From the NCBI RefSeq assembly GCF_009674765.1, contig NZ_WKKF01000006.1, forward strand, positions 110,258 to 174,257: a stretch of DNA of 64,000 nt, written 5' to 3'. Source of the DNA: Metabacillus idriensis (GTDB taxonomy: Bacteria > Bacillota > Bacilli > Bacillales > Bacillaceae). The translations under genes were made by a program, and so were the position numbers. A model generated the notes under the pieces. The model did not search any database and was not told the origin of the DNA. It worked only from the letters and a program-made list of their open reading frames with translations. Of the stretch, positions 41,492-49,721 are shown piece by piece (the stretch's first letter is position 1; every line of letters begins with the position of its first letter).

Positions 41492-42253
41492 TTATCCAAT
41501 GGCTGTCAAAACTTCCAGCTGAGGAGTGCCATTTGCAAATCCAACAGCAAAAATCGTATAGGATGTATCTGCTTTAAATTGGACTTTTGGAACCGTCAGG
41601 ACGACATTATCTGTTCCGGCCACACGAACTTCCAAATCCACTTTTCCCGGAGTCACTTTTATGTTTTTGGTCGCTTCGAGGAATGGAACATCTTTAAAGA
41701 GGATGTCGCCATTTTTAACAGCAATGTCAACTGAAGGAGCATCAGGAGATAAGTGGACAAATTTCACACTGGCTTCTCCTGCAGGCACGAACGTTCGGTC
41801 AACAAATGGAATCAGTCTTAAGGAAGAGAGGTTTCCTGCAGCTGCAATCGTGTATGTGATCCCTGGAAGAAGCATATACATGTCAGACAGAACAGGGCGG
41901 TTTGTTGTTCCGGCAGCATATATATCCACCCGGTATTGACCAGCCGGCAATTGGAGATAGTCGCTGATTTCCTTGTATTTCACATTTTGCAGGGTCAGTT
42001 TCCCGTTAACGTAAATATCCACAGCCGGTGCGTCAGGCGATGCATGAATCACTCTGACTCTTGACATTCCGGGCTCCAATTGAGTCTGCGGCAAACGCGG
42101 TGCCTGGTATTGCATGCTGTAGATCCATTTTTGCATCGCATTTAAATGTTTCTGATAATACATGACATGCTTTTGAGGATCGCTGTACTTGTAAAATTGC
42201 GCAAGCATATCGTACATCATGGCTTTTTCAGCATATTTATTCATCTCATTCAT
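41492..42253 (-). CDS. DUF4397 domain protein without anchor
   Basis: A 253-residue protein: a helical N-terminal part (AEKAMMYDMLAQFYKYSDPQ) followed by two DUF4397 beta-domains, each opening with the RVIHASPDAPAVDIYVNGK or KFVHLSPDAPSVDIAVKNG signature. No signal peptide or sortase motif is visible, in contrast to the MPKTG-anchored DUF4397 protein at 46505. DUF4397 proteins are surface or spore-associated with unknown ligands. ATG at 42253 follows GGGAGTGCGC; the ATG at 42277 has no ribosome site. Confidence 0.85.
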   Translation of the reverse strand: MNEMNKYAEKAMMYDMLAQFYKYSDPQKHVMYYQKHLNAMQKWIYSMQYQAPRLPQTQLEPGMSRVRVIHASPDAPAVDIYVNGKLTLQNVKYKEISDYLQLPAGQYRVDIYAAGTTNRPVLSDMYMLLPGITYTIAAAGNLSSLRLIPFVDRTFVPAGEASVKFVHLSPDAPSVDIAVKNGDILFKDVPFLEATKNIKVTPGKVDLEVRVAGTDNVVLTVPKVQFKADTSYTIFAVGFANGTPQLEVLTAIG

Positions 42254-42401
42254 ATTAGCGCACTCCCATCTATTCATTCGTCATTAACATATGAGAGGGG
42301 ATGGGTGAATGTCACAAGTTTTTCATTTGAAATAATCCATGTTTTAACAAACAGCAAGTAGGGTACGTTACTCTTGAGGTCTAAATCTGGAGGAATTGAA
42401 A

Positions 42402-43202
42402 ATGGAGCATTATGATCAAAACGTTGGAGAAGTCACACTTTCTTATTCAGATGAGGGAGCCGGACATTGTATAGTTTTGCTGCACGGCTTTTGCGGGAGC
42501 CGCGAATACTTTCAAAAAATCATTCCGGAACTGTCGAAAAAATATCGCGTGATTGCTGTAGACTTAAGAGGTCATGGACATTCAAGCACAGCCAAAGGTG
42601 ATTACAGGATTGAACACATGGCAGATGATCTTGCAAAATTGATTCAAGTTCTCGAAATTGAAAAAGTGACCATGATCGGCCACTCACTGGGATGATATGT
42701 AACCCTTGCTTTTGCAAACAGGTTCTCAGATATGCTCCACTCATTCTCGCTTCTGCATTCAACTGCACTTCCTGATGATGAAGGCGGAAAAGCTAATCGC
42801 GTAAAGGGTATCAAGCGAATTGAGCAAGAAGGAATAGAAGGATTTATTGAAGATTTAATTCCAAAGCTATTTGCGCCCGGAAATTTAGAGAAATTAAAGG
42901 GTGAAGTGGAGTCAGCAAAACAAATCGGCTTTAAAACCTCTGAGTACGGAGCAATTGGAGCATTAGAGGCAATGAAAAACCGGGCTGATCTGCAAGAGGT
43001 CCTTAAAAAAGAAGAACTGCCCATTCTGCTTATAGCAGGCAGAGATGATCAAATTATCCCTGCGGAAAAAACCTTTTTACATAAAGGAAATCATATTACT
43101 GAACGTGTGCTTGAAAACAGCGGACATATGGGGATGCTTGAGGAACCTGGACAATTAACGGAAATCATCTTTGAATTCCTCGGGAAAAACGGCAAGCAAT
43201 AA
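42402..43202 (+). pseudogene. Alpha/beta hydrolase interrupted by an in-frame TGA
   Basis: Read through a TGA at 42693-42695, the frame gives about 266 residues of an alpha/beta hydrolase: FCGSREYFQKIIPEL, VIAVDLRGHGHSSTAKGDY, the nucleophile elbow MIGHSLG, and after the stop YVTLAFANRF, LLIAGRDDQIIP with the Asp and NSGHMGMLEEP with the His. The stop replaces the second Gly of GHSxGG (GGA to TGA). No frameshift is involved. GGAGG lies before the ATG at 42402. A recent nonsense mutation or a sequencing error is likely; a terminator follows. Confidence 0.85.
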
Positions 43203-43205
43203 ACG

Positions 43206-43248
43206 ATTAAAACGGGTGCTAAATTGATGTTTAAATTAGTACCTGTTT
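43206..43248 (+). terminator. Terminator of the interrupted hydrolase gene
   Basis: AAAACGGGTGCTAAATT pairs imperfectly with AAATTAGTACCTGTTTT across a short loop; T6 follows. Confidence 0.65.
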
Positions 43249-43398
43249 TTTGTGTTTTTTTAAAGACTTAATGCTTTTTGGGGTGGTGAAGTTTTATGGA
43301 TTAGCTGTATGACGTTTGGGGTACTTGCTGGACTTTTTGAGTATTTTAGAGAGACCTAAACCAGATGGAACAAGTATGGGTACTCAAGTGCGCTATTT

Positions 43399-43826
43399 GA
43401 TTCCCCAAAAACCGGGAGAAAGCAAAATTGAGGAATCAAACACCTACTATGATTCCACAAAACCGGGAGAAAGCAAAATTAAGGAATCAAACAGCCACTT
43501 TGATTCCCAAAAGCCGGAAGAAAGCAAAATTGAGGAATCAAACAGCCACTTTGATTCCCCAAAAACCGGGAGAAAGCAAAATTGAGGAATCAAACAGCTA
43601 CTTTGATTCCCCAAAAACCGGGAGAAAGCAAAATTGAGGAATCAAACAGCCACTATGATTCCCCATAAACCATGAGAAAGCAAAATTGAGGAATCAAACA
43701 GCCACTTTGATTAAACAAAATTGAGGAATCAAACAGCCACTATGATTCCCCAAAAGCCGGAAGAAAACAAAATTGAGGAATCAAACAGCTACTTTGATTC
43801 CCCAGAATCCAGAAAACAGCCAGATT
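43399..43826. repeat. Minisatellite of about 52 bp units
   Basis: Eight units plus a partial one, starting at 43399, 43451, 43502, 43553, 43605, 43657, 43709, 43744 and 43796. Most are 51-52 bp; the seventh is 35 bp through an internal deletion. Each unit reads GATTCCCCAAAAACCGGGAG, then AAAGCAAAATTGAGGAATCA and AACAGCCACTTT. At unit joints GGAATCAAA and TTTGATTCC form a perfect 9 bp inverted repeat around CAGCCAC. Units of 51 bp would keep a 17-residue peptide frame, but the 52 bp units break it, so it is not a convincing coding repeat. No gene is seen from 43250 to 43961. Confidence 0.92.
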
Positions 43827-43893
43827 AAGTACTTAGTCGAACTCTATGATTGAAGTTGTCTTTGTCGCTACCAAGAAAAAAGTTAATAAAATA

Positions 43894-43923
43894 AAAAAAC
43901 GCCTAGGATCACTAAGCGTTTTC
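43894..43923. terminator. Weak terminator-like hairpin
   Basis: AAAACGC pairs with GCGTTTT around a loop containing CTAGGATCACTAA, with A and T runs on both sides. It would end the minus-strand zinc-ribbon gene. Confidence 0.55.
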
Positions 43924-43961
43924 TACTGGTTTATTATATGAATTTTTTTCTTCAAATAAAT

Positions 43962-44213
43962 CTAAGAATTTTGATTCAATTGGGCAAGTTTCACAAACGT
44001 GAGTTCATCTTCAATTAATCCGCACGCGCCGCATTGCACTTTGTAATGCGGGCCTTTATAGGCTATATGAAAAGGATCGAGTGCTTCTTGAGAAAATTCC
44101 TGAACAACGCTTCCGGTTTGAGGATCAAGCTTGACGGACTTTGGCGTCTGTTCGATTAAATTAAACCTGGTTCGATTTGTCTTGCAGTTTGGACACAGAT
44201 AAGGTGCAGTCAT
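43962..44213 (-). CDS. Small zinc-ribbon protein
   Basis: An 83-residue protein with two CxxC pairs, [13 protein letters not shown] at the start and [12 protein letters not shown] near the end, forming a zinc ribbon around a charged middle part. AGGAGGTTTCTCT precedes the ATG at 44213; the longer frame to 44231 starts within that site. No specific family recognised. It lies 67 bp downstream of the MarR gene on the same strand and may be cotranscribed with it. Confidence 0.75.
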   Translation of the reverse strand: MTAPYLCPNCKTNRTRFNLIEQTPKSVKLDPQTGSVVQEFSQEALDPFHIAYKGPHYKVQCGACGLIEDELTFVKLAQLNQNS

Positions 44214-44279
44214 AGAGAAACCTCCTCTCATTATAGGGGTATTTTTTCCATAACAAGGGAGGATTATGTATTTGCTTCT

Positions 44280-44705
44280 TTATTTGGACCGGTCGAGCTT
44301 TCCGAAAAGCTGGATCAGCTGATAAAGTTCTTCATCTGTATAGCACTGAAAACGCTTTGAAAAAAATTCCGTTTTCTTACTTTCAAATTCTGTTAAGACA
44401 AGATGGCCTTGATCAGTCAGTTCGATTACGGTGATGCGGCGGTCATTAGGGGACCTTTTTCTTGTAATAAGGTCTTTGGCAAACAAAGAATCCGTTACAG
44501 TAGTAATATGACTTGCTGAAACATCCAGCTCTTTTGCCAAAACACTTGAATTTAACGGACCGTTATCTTTTAAGCTTTTAAGAACAATAAATTCGTTTCG
44601 CGACAAGACATTGCTAAGAACCTGGTTAATTTCATTTCTGAGCTGCCGAACGATATTCCTCATTAAAGATTCCATTTCATACATCATTTGTTCACGATTT
44701 TCCAC
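44280..44705 (-). CDS. ypoP: MarR family transcriptional regulator (YpoP)
   Basis: A 141-residue winged-helix protein, the same length as B. subtilis YpoP. The HTH is LNSSVLAKELDVSASHITTV and the wing contains RKRSPNDRRITVIELTDQG. GTG at 44705 is set by AGGAGGTTTAATA; the frame to 44729 begins before that site. The gene is divergent from msrAB, with a palindrome in between, and in B. subtilis ypoP also lies next to the msr genes, so it may control them. Confidence 0.9.
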   Translation of the reverse strand: MENREQMMYEMESLMRNIVRQLRNEINQVLSNVLSRNEFIVLKSLKDNGPLNSSVLAKELDVSASHITTVTDSLFAKDLITRKRSPNDRRITVIELTDQGHLVLTEFESKKTEFFSKRFQCYTDEELYQLIQLFGKLDRSK

Positions 44706-44760
44706 TATTAAACCTCCTGGGCACACCAATAGAGAACAGAATCGTTCATCTACTTAAATA

Positions 44761-44778
44761 TTCATTAAATGTAATGAA
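44761..44778. promoter_or_regulatory. Candidate MarR-type operator
   Basis: TTCATTA-AATG-TAATGAA is a perfect 7 bp inverted repeat with a 4 bp centre, the size and AT-rich character of MarR-family operators. It lies 56 bp upstream of ypoP and 105 bp upstream of msrAB. Confidence 0.55.
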
Positions 44779-44882
44779 ACAATCATAGATTGTCAAGAAC
44801 AACTGAGGAAGAGAGCAGAATTCTGGGAATTAAAGCTGGAAATGATATAATTGGAACATAGATTCACAGAGGAGGAAATAAG

Positions 44883-45830
44883 ATGACTGAGAAAAAAACA
44901 GAACTTGCTGCGTTTGCAGGAGGCTGCTTCTGGTGCATGGTCCAGCCGTTTGATGAACTTCCGGGCATCATAAGCGTAACTTCAGGCTACACTGGCGGAC
45001 ATAAAGAAAATCCAACCTATGAAGAAGTATGCAGCGAGACAACCGGCCACTACGAGGCTGTTCAAATTGCATTCAATCCGGATATTTTTCCATACGAGAG
45101 GCTGCTTGAGCTTTTCTGGCAGCAGATAGATCCGACAGATGCCGGCGGTCAATTTTACGATCGCGGAGATTCCTACCGCACAGCCATCTTCTTCCATAAT
45201 GAAAAGCAGCAGCAGCTTGCGGAGGAATCCAAGAAAAAGCTTGAAGAAAGCGGTCGCTTCAAAAAGCCGATTGTGACTGAAATCCTGCCTGCCAAACCGT
45301 TTTACGAAGCGGAAGACTATCACCAGCAATATTACCAAAAAAGTCCTGTGAGATATAATCAGTACCGCAAAGGCTCCGGCCGCGATGCTTTCATTAAAGA
45401 TCATTGGGATAAAAACAACCTAAAAGAAAAATTAACGCCCATTCAGTACGAAGTCACTCAAAACAATGGTACGGAACGTCCATTTCAAAATGAGTATTAC
45501 GACCATGAGCAGGACGGCATTTATGTAGATATCGTTTCCGGAAAACCGCTTTTCAGCTCAACAGACAAATACGATGCAGGCTGCGGATGGCCAAGCTTTA
45601 CTCAGCCAATTACAGAACATGAAGTTGTAGAGAAAAAAGATTTTTCACATTTCATGATCCGGACAGAAGTCAGAAGCAAATCAGCTGATTCGCATCTCGG
45701 ACACGTGTTTAACGATGGACCGGGGCCAAACGGACTCAGATACTGCATTAACTCTGCAGCGCTCCGATTTGTGCCAAAAGACGACCTTGAAAAAGAAGGA
45801 TACGGAAAATATTTGGTTCTATTTCAATAA
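44883..45830 (+). CDS. msrAB: Fused peptide methionine sulfoxide reductase MsrA-MsrB
   Basis: A 315-residue two-domain enzyme. The MsrA half (1-160) has the catalytic Cys in [13 protein letters not shown]. The MsrB half (about 170-315) has the substrate site [11 protein letters not shown] and the catalytic Cys in [13 protein letters not shown]. Both stereoisomers of methionine sulfoxide would be reduced by one protein. B. subtilis encodes the two activities as separate adjacent genes. MsrB zinc cysteines (CxxC pairs) are not seen. GGAGGAAATAAG precedes the ATG; a TATAAT lies at 44846. Confidence 0.96.
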   Translation: MTEKKTELAAFAGGCFWCMVQPFDELPGIISVTSGYTGGHKENPTYEEVCSETTGHYEAVQIAFNPDIFPYERLLELFWQQIDPTDAGGQFYDRGDSYRTAIFFHNEKQQQLAEESKKKLEESGRFKKPIVTEILPAKPFYEAEDYHQQYYQKSPVRYNQYRKGSGRDAFIKDHWDKNNLKEKLTPIQYEVTQNNGTERPFQNEYYDHEQDGIYVDIVSGKPLFSSTDKYDAGCGWPSFTQPITEHEVVEKKDFSHFMIRTEVRSKSADSHLGHVFNDGPGPNGLRYCINSAALRFVPKDDLEKEGYGKYLVLFQ

Positions 45831-45837
45831 CAATGTA

Positions 45838-45869
45838 AGAGGACAGTCTGCGGACTGTCCTCATTTTTT
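45838..45869 (+). terminator. Terminator of msrAB
   Basis: GAGGACAGTC pairs with GACTGTCCTC over TGCG; T7 follows. Confidence 0.9.
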
Positions 45870-45892
45870 TGGGGATGTGAATTAGCGAAAAC

Positions 45893-45922
45893 AAAAAAGA
45901 CAGCCTTGAAGCTGTCTTTTAA
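45893..45922 (-). terminator. Terminator of the DUF4397-sortase operon
   Basis: AAAAGACAGC pairs with GCTGTCTTTT over CTTGAA; the A run on the left is the T run for the minus strand. It overlaps the sortase stop codon. Confidence 0.85.
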
Positions 45923-46536
45923 GATGTTTCTTTAAGTTTTGCGCTGACTACCAGCCGCTCAAGATGCGTCTTTTTCGTGCGGTCAAACGTCCCCGTACAA
46001 GTGATTAAATTCAGCTTCTTCTCCTGACTGAATCCAAAGATAGAAGGCAGTGGAGCATCATCATACGGGTAGGCTTTTTTATCCTGTACAACAAATGTTA
46101 ACTCTTCACCATCTTTGCCGTAAACGATAACTTCTTCTTCGGGTTCGATGTCTTTTAAGCGGAAAAAAACAGCGGGTCCGGTTTTGTTGTCAACGTGGCC
46201 GGCGATGACTGAGTTTCCATTTTCACCTGGAAGGGCTCCGTTTTCATACCAGGCTGTAAGCTTGTCATCGGAAGGGAGCTCCATCGTCCCATCATCAGTC
46301 AGACCGACAGATTCGACGTTTGCTTCAATGTCTAAGGATGGGACAGCGATTTGTACAGGAATGATTCCTTTTTCAGAAGACTGTGTAATGTCCGGCTGAA
46401 AGCTTGCTGTCGCCGGCGCTTGTTCAGTTCGTTTTTCTATCTTTACTGGAATGACTTCCTCAACGGTTGCACATCCGGCCAAAAGCAAGAACAGGGCAGC
46501 GATTTTAATGGCTGGTTGCTTTTTTCTTGTAGCCAT
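45919..46536 (-). CDS. Class F sortase
   Basis: A 205-residue protein. A lipoprotein-like signal (IAALFLLLAGC) is followed by a sortase barrel with the catalytic His in VIAGHVDNKTG, Cys in LNLITCTGTFD and Arg in HLERLVVSA. Class F sortases attach LPxTG-like proteins to peptidoglycan. The gene overlaps by 32 bp the end of a DUF4397 gene whose product ends in an MPKTG sorting signal, which is its obvious substrate. If the cysteine is lipidated, the enzyme would be doubly adapted to the membrane surface. Confidence 0.9.
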   Translation of the reverse strand: MATRKKQPAIKIAALFLLLAGCATVEEVIPVKIEKRTEQAPATASFQPDITQSSEKGIIPVQIAVPSLDIEANVESVGLTDDGTMELPSDDKLTAWYENGALPGENGNSVIAGHVDNKTGPAVFFRLKDIEPEEEVIVYGKDGEELTFVVQDKKAYPYDDAPLPSIFGFSQEKKLNLITCTGTFDRTKKTHLERLVVSAKLKETS

Positions 46537-47314
46537 ATACCATCAGAGCACCTAGTCCAAGAATAGATACTGCTGCGATTGAAAGATAGTTAGTTGTATC
46601 AGCAGCGGATGTCCCGCCCATGCCGGTTTTAGGCATTTCAGAAGGCATCATTGCAGGATCGGCAAGGACAAGCGCTTCTAAAGCAGGCTCTCCGCCAGCA
46701 AACCCAACTGCGATAACTGTATAAGCCATATTAGGTTTCAGTTCTGTTCCAGCAAGATCCAGGACAACATCTTCAGTTCCGGCACCTTTTACCTCTAAGT
46801 CATATAATCCAGGGTCAACTTCGATGTAGTCCGTTACACCTTTAAATTCTGCTCCAGGGAATAGCACGTCTCCGCCTTTAACTGCTACATCAACAGCAGG
46901 CGCATCAGGTGATAAGTGTGCAACACGCACTTTCGCTTTTCCTTCTGTGACCATGTTGTCATCGTTTAATACTTTTAATTCTAGTGAATCAAGCTTGTTA
47001 ATGGCTGCAGCTGTATAATCCTTGCCTGCTTCTACTGTTAAATCTGCTGAGATAACAGGCTCTCCGTCAGCAACTGTGCCTGCTGCAAAAATTTCGACTT
47101 TATGATCGCCTGCAGGAACCATCATGTAATCTGTTGCTGCCTTAAACTCTGCGCCTTCAACAACTGTTTTTCCGTCAACAACAACATCAACTGCCGGTGC
47201 ATCTGGAGAAGCATGTACAATTCTGACCATTGCATCATCTTCAGCTGCATAAACTCCTGTACCCAAAGCCAAAAGTAAAACCATTGCTGCCATCATTGAA
47301 AAGATCTTTTTCAT
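46505..47314 (-). CDS. DUF4397 surface protein with MPKTG sorting signal
   Basis: A 269-residue exported protein: signal peptide (MAAMVLLLALGTGVYAAE), two DUF4397 domains opening VRIVHASPDAPAVDVVVDGK and VRVAHLSPDAPAVDVAVKGG, then a cell-wall sorting signal: SEMPKTGMGG, a hydrophobic helix (YLSIAAVSILGLGALMVYG) and KKK. It should be cut between Thr and Gly and linked to the wall by the adjacent class F sortase. AAAGAGGAGTTGGAAA precedes the ATG. Two DUF4397 modules are shared with the unanchored protein at 41492. Confidence 0.92.
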   Translation of the reverse strand: MKKIFSMMAAMVLLLALGTGVYAAEDDAMVRIVHASPDAPAVDVVVDGKTVVEGAEFKAATDYMMVPAGDHKVEIFAAGTVADGEPVISADLTVEAGKDYTAAAINKLDSLELKVLNDDNMVTEGKAKVRVAHLSPDAPAVDVAVKGGDVLFPGAEFKGVTDYIEVDPGLYDLEVKGAGTEDVVLDLAGTELKPNMAYTVIAVGFAGGEPALEALVLADPAMMPSEMPKTGMGGTSAADTTNYLSIAAVSILGLGALMVYGYKKKATSH

Positions 47315-47505
47315 TTTCCAACTCCTCTTTTAAATTGTTGGACATGAGTCCTTGTATTAAATGTAAACAAAAGTTGTACAAAGTGTATACAGTTAGAGTG
47401 TGCCGAATGTGCTCCTAAATTTTTCTCTGAAAAATCATCCTTTTCTGATAGAATCATAGGAATTTGATATAATCTTATAAACGACTTCACGAGGAGAGGA
47501 TCACT

Positions 47506-47892
47506 GTGGCAATTAAAGGATTTGAACATGTAGGGATACAAGTAGCAAATATAGAGAAATCGATTGAGTTCTATCAAACTGTTGCAGGGCTTGAGCTGAT
47601 GGACCGATTTTTACATACAGATGGAAAAATGAAGCTTGCTTTTTTAGGAGTAAATGATTCCATAATCGTTGAATTAATTGAAGGGTACAATCCGAATCTT
47701 CCTGCAGAAGGAAAAGTCCATCACGTTGCTTTTAAGGTAAGCAATATTGAATCAGAAAAAGAAAGACTTCGCGGTCTAGGAGCCGAATTTATATATGACG
47801 AAATTACAACTTTGCCAAATGGAGCGAAATATCTTTTCTTTAAAGGTCCAGACGGTGAATGGATTGAGTATTTCGAACCGATGAATGGCTAG
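47506..47892 (+). CDS. VOC (glyoxalase/bleomycin resistance) superfamily protein
   Basis: A 128-residue protein of one vicinal-oxygen-chelate domain with paired beta-alpha-beta units: FEHVGIQVANIEKSIEFYQT, then VHHVAFKVSNIESEKERL, and GPDGEWIEYFEPMNG at the end. His in EHVG, Glu in VELIEG, His in VHHV and Glu in WIEYF are typical metal ligands. Glyoxalase-like lyase or dioxygenase activity is possible. GAGGAGAGGATCACT precedes the GTG. Its end overlaps the acetyltransferase start, so the two form an operon. Confidence 0.88.
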   Translation: MAIKGFEHVGIQVANIEKSIEFYQTVAGLELMDRFLHTDGKMKLAFLGVNDSIIVELIEGYNPNLPAEGKVHHVAFKVSNIESEKERLRGLGAEFIYDEITTLPNGAKYLFFKGPDGEWIEYFEPMNG

Positions 47893-48667
47893 CATGATGA
47901 ATTTTTCAAAAGAGCTGGATACAGCAGAAGAAGAGTATCTGCAATTATTTTGCCGTGTGAAAGATACCGCGCTTTATAAAGCTTTCAGGGATGATGCTCT
48001 GAAAGGGATGTACAGCCATCACTTTGCAAAAATGACGACTCCTTATCATCCCATTCTTTTAAGAGAAGTGCTCACAGCTTCAAGACAAGCTCTAAATCGC
48101 AGTTTCATTCATGTTAAGCTGCCTTTTAATGCAAGGGTAGATAAAAAAATGCTGTCCTATTTAACATCAGAAGACTATTTTTGTGATCTGGATTTGTATT
48201 ATTACCACGATCTAAAACAAGTGGAAACGTGCGGCAATATTATCACAAAGCTTGGCGAGGGTGATGCTCTTCAAGATGCGTGCCGTGCAATGGAGCTTTA
48301 TGATGCAAGACATATCAGCGCATCATTTGCAAAAAACAAAATGAAGCGGAAAAAGCCATTTTATCTTTCGAAAGAAATACGGCTTTACGTCTGTTATGAA
48401 GATGGAGTGCCTATCGGCAGCGCAGAGCTTTACATCTCGCCTGTCACAAACATTGCGAAAATTGAAGAGGTTGCGATTTTAGATGAGTATCAGCGCAAGG
48501 GATACGGCTCATCTTTTATGAAATGTCTCTTGAAAGAAGCCAAGCATCTCGGAGCGGCTTGTGCATACCTCATTACCGTCAATGAAGCATCATCCAGAGC
48601 TTTTTATGAAAAGCTGGGATTTGTAAAAGTTTTAGAGCAAGAGAACATTTTTAAGAATTTGATTTAA
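47885..48667 (+). CDS. GNAT family N-acetyltransferase
   Basis: A 260-residue protein with an unassigned N-terminal half and a C-terminal GNAT domain: VCYEDGVPIGSAELYIS, then KIEEVAILDEYQRKGYGSSF, where QRKGYG is the acetyl-CoA pyrophosphate loop, and ASSRAFYEKLGFVKVLEQ at the end. Substrate unknown. The ATG at 47885 overlaps the VOC gene by 8 bp; ATG at 47894 is an alternative. Confidence 0.85.
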   Translation: MASMMNFSKELDTAEEEYLQLFCRVKDTALYKAFRDDALKGMYSHHFAKMTTPYHPILLREVLTASRQALNRSFIHVKLPFNARVDKKMLSYLTSEDYFCDLDLYYYHDLKQVETCGNIITKLGEGDALQDACRAMELYDARHISASFAKNKMKRKKPFYLSKEIRLYVCYEDGVPIGSAELYISPVTNIAKIEEVAILDEYQRKGYGSSFMKCLLKEAKHLGAACAYLITVNEASSRAFYEKLGFVKVLEQENIFKNLI

Positions 48668-48775
48668 AGATCTTTTTTTCTTTTTTCAGGAAATGGGCGA
48701 ATGCACATACGAGACAACCACCTACCTCATAAAGTAAGACTGTAAAGAAAATCAAAAATGAAGAGGTGTTTGTTC

Positions 48776-48907
48776 ATGTACGGTTATGACTGCGGATGTT
48801 CTTATCCTTCTTACCCTGTTCAATGTGGCGGGTATGGAAGCAGCTTTGTATTGATTGTTGTCTTGTTTATTTTGTTAATTATTGTTGGTTCAGCTTACAT
48901 TTGCTAG
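48776..48907 (+). CDS. YjcZ family sporulation peptide
   Basis: A 43-residue peptide beginning [20 protein letters not shown], with a hydrophobic C-terminal helix ([20 protein letters not shown]). The Gly/Tyr/Cys-rich head and [15 protein letters not shown] tail are the YjcZ signature; such peptides are made in the mother cell and one, SscA, helps spore coat assembly. AAGAGGTGTTTGTTC precedes the ATG. A terminator follows. Confidence 0.88.
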   Translation: MYGYDCGCSYPSYPVQCGGYGSSFVLIVVLFILLIIVGSAYIC

Positions 48908-48915
48908 TTAAAAGC

Positions 48916-48945
48916 AGAAAGCCTCCTATTTGGGGGCTTTTTTCT
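48916..48945 (+). terminator. Terminator of the yjcZ-like gene
   Basis: AAAGCCTCC pairs with GGGGGCTTT (one G-U) over TATTT; T6 follows. Confidence 0.8.
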
Positions 48946-48953
48946 TTGTCTAA

Positions 48954-49173
48954 GGCTGTTTTCGCATAGATTGTTGTTTTTCATGATAAATGTTGTCCGT
49001 TCCTTGCAGCGAGAGGAACTTGCTTTCCGCGGGGAGCATGGGAGCCTCCTCGGCGCCTGCCTGTGGGGTCTCCCATTTTGCTCTATTTCCCGCAGGAGTC
49101 AAGTTTATCCTCTGCAATCCACTCAAGTTTTTTAACATTTAGTCTAATAGCAACAATATTTACGAAACGAGCC
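48954..49173 (+). repeat. Dispersed palindromic repeat, family 1, copy C
   Basis: A 220 bp copy. Left end GGCTGTTTTCGCATAGATTG and right end CAATATTTACGAAACGAGCC are imperfect inverted repeats of about 23 bp. It carries TTGTCCGTTCC, CTTGCTTTCCGCGG, GAGCCTCCTCGGCGCCTGCC and TTTCCCGCAGGAGTCAAGTT, then CATTTAGTCTAATAGCAACA. It fills the space between the yjcZ terminator and the csp promoter. Confidence 0.9.
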
Positions 49174-49294
49174 TTGTCTAAAAAGTCCAGGATACACTTT
49201 GGTATAATAGAAGTGCAAAATTATAAAATGAAGTGAATAAATATAGGAATTAATTCCCCATTTTGTGTTTTAATAGGAAAAATTTGAAATAAAA

Positions 49295-49440
49295 TTGCTA
49301 TTCACTTGTCGAACTGTTATGATGAAGAAGAATTATTTTTGTTCGCAGTACAAGTTTCAAAAAGCTTACGTCTTGATTGAAATGAACATGAACAAGAATA
49401 GTAATACATTGTGTGTTTACACACTAGGAGGCAACATAAC
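49295..49440 (+). promoter_or_regulatory. Promoter and long leader of the csp gene
   Basis: TTGCTA (49295-49300) and TATGAT (49318-49323) are 17 bp apart. Transcription from there gives a leader of about 110 nt without coding capacity, ending in AGGAGGCAACATAAC. Long leaders that refold at low temperature are typical of cold-shock genes. Confidence 0.6.
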
Positions 49441-49641
49441 ATGGAACAAGGTAAAGTAAAATGGTTTAACTCAGAAAAAGGTTTTGGATTCATCGAAGTT
49501 GAAGGTGGAGAAGATGTATTCGTTCATTTCTCAGCTATTCAAGGTGAAGGCTACAAAACATTAGAAGAAGGCCAATCAGTTACATTTGAAACTGAGCAAG
49601 GTCAACGTGGACTTCAAGCAACTAACGTTCGCAAAGCATAA
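49441..49641 (+). CDS. Cold-shock protein (CspB/CspC-like)
   Basis: A 66-residue cold-shock domain with KGFGFIEV and VFVHFSAI intact. It differs from CspD at 4524 by Gln/Thr-rich substitutions in the second half ([18 protein letters not shown]). It binds single-stranded RNA and DNA and prevents structure at low temperature. AGGAGGCAACATAAC precedes the ATG at 49441; the frame from 49411 is an upstream extension inside the leader. Two repeat copies flank the gene, one on each side. Confidence 0.95.
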   Translation: MEQGKVKWFNSEKGFGFIEVEGGEDVFVHFSAIQGEGYKTLEEGQSVTFETEQGQRGLQATNVRKA

Positions 49642-49657
49642 TCCATATAATTGTCCG

Positions 49658-49687
49658 GGCAGCCCTTATTACAGGGCTGTTTTTTTG
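49658..49687 (+). terminator. Terminator of the csp gene
   Basis: CAGCCCT pairs with AGGGCTG over TATTAC; T7 follows. Confidence 0.85.
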
Positions 49688-49721
49688 TATGCTGATTTAA
49701 TTAATAACAATCTTTATACAA

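Noticed and set aside
43316-43637. Open frames encoding KPGESKIEESN-type peptide repeats
   Set aside because: No ribosome binding site, the frame survives only across the 51 bp units, and two frames overlap the same repeats. They are by-products of the minisatellite.
43399-43826. CRISPR-like regular array
   Set aside because: The stretches between the short palindromes are the same in every unit, so there are no spacers, and no cas gene is near. It is a minisatellite.
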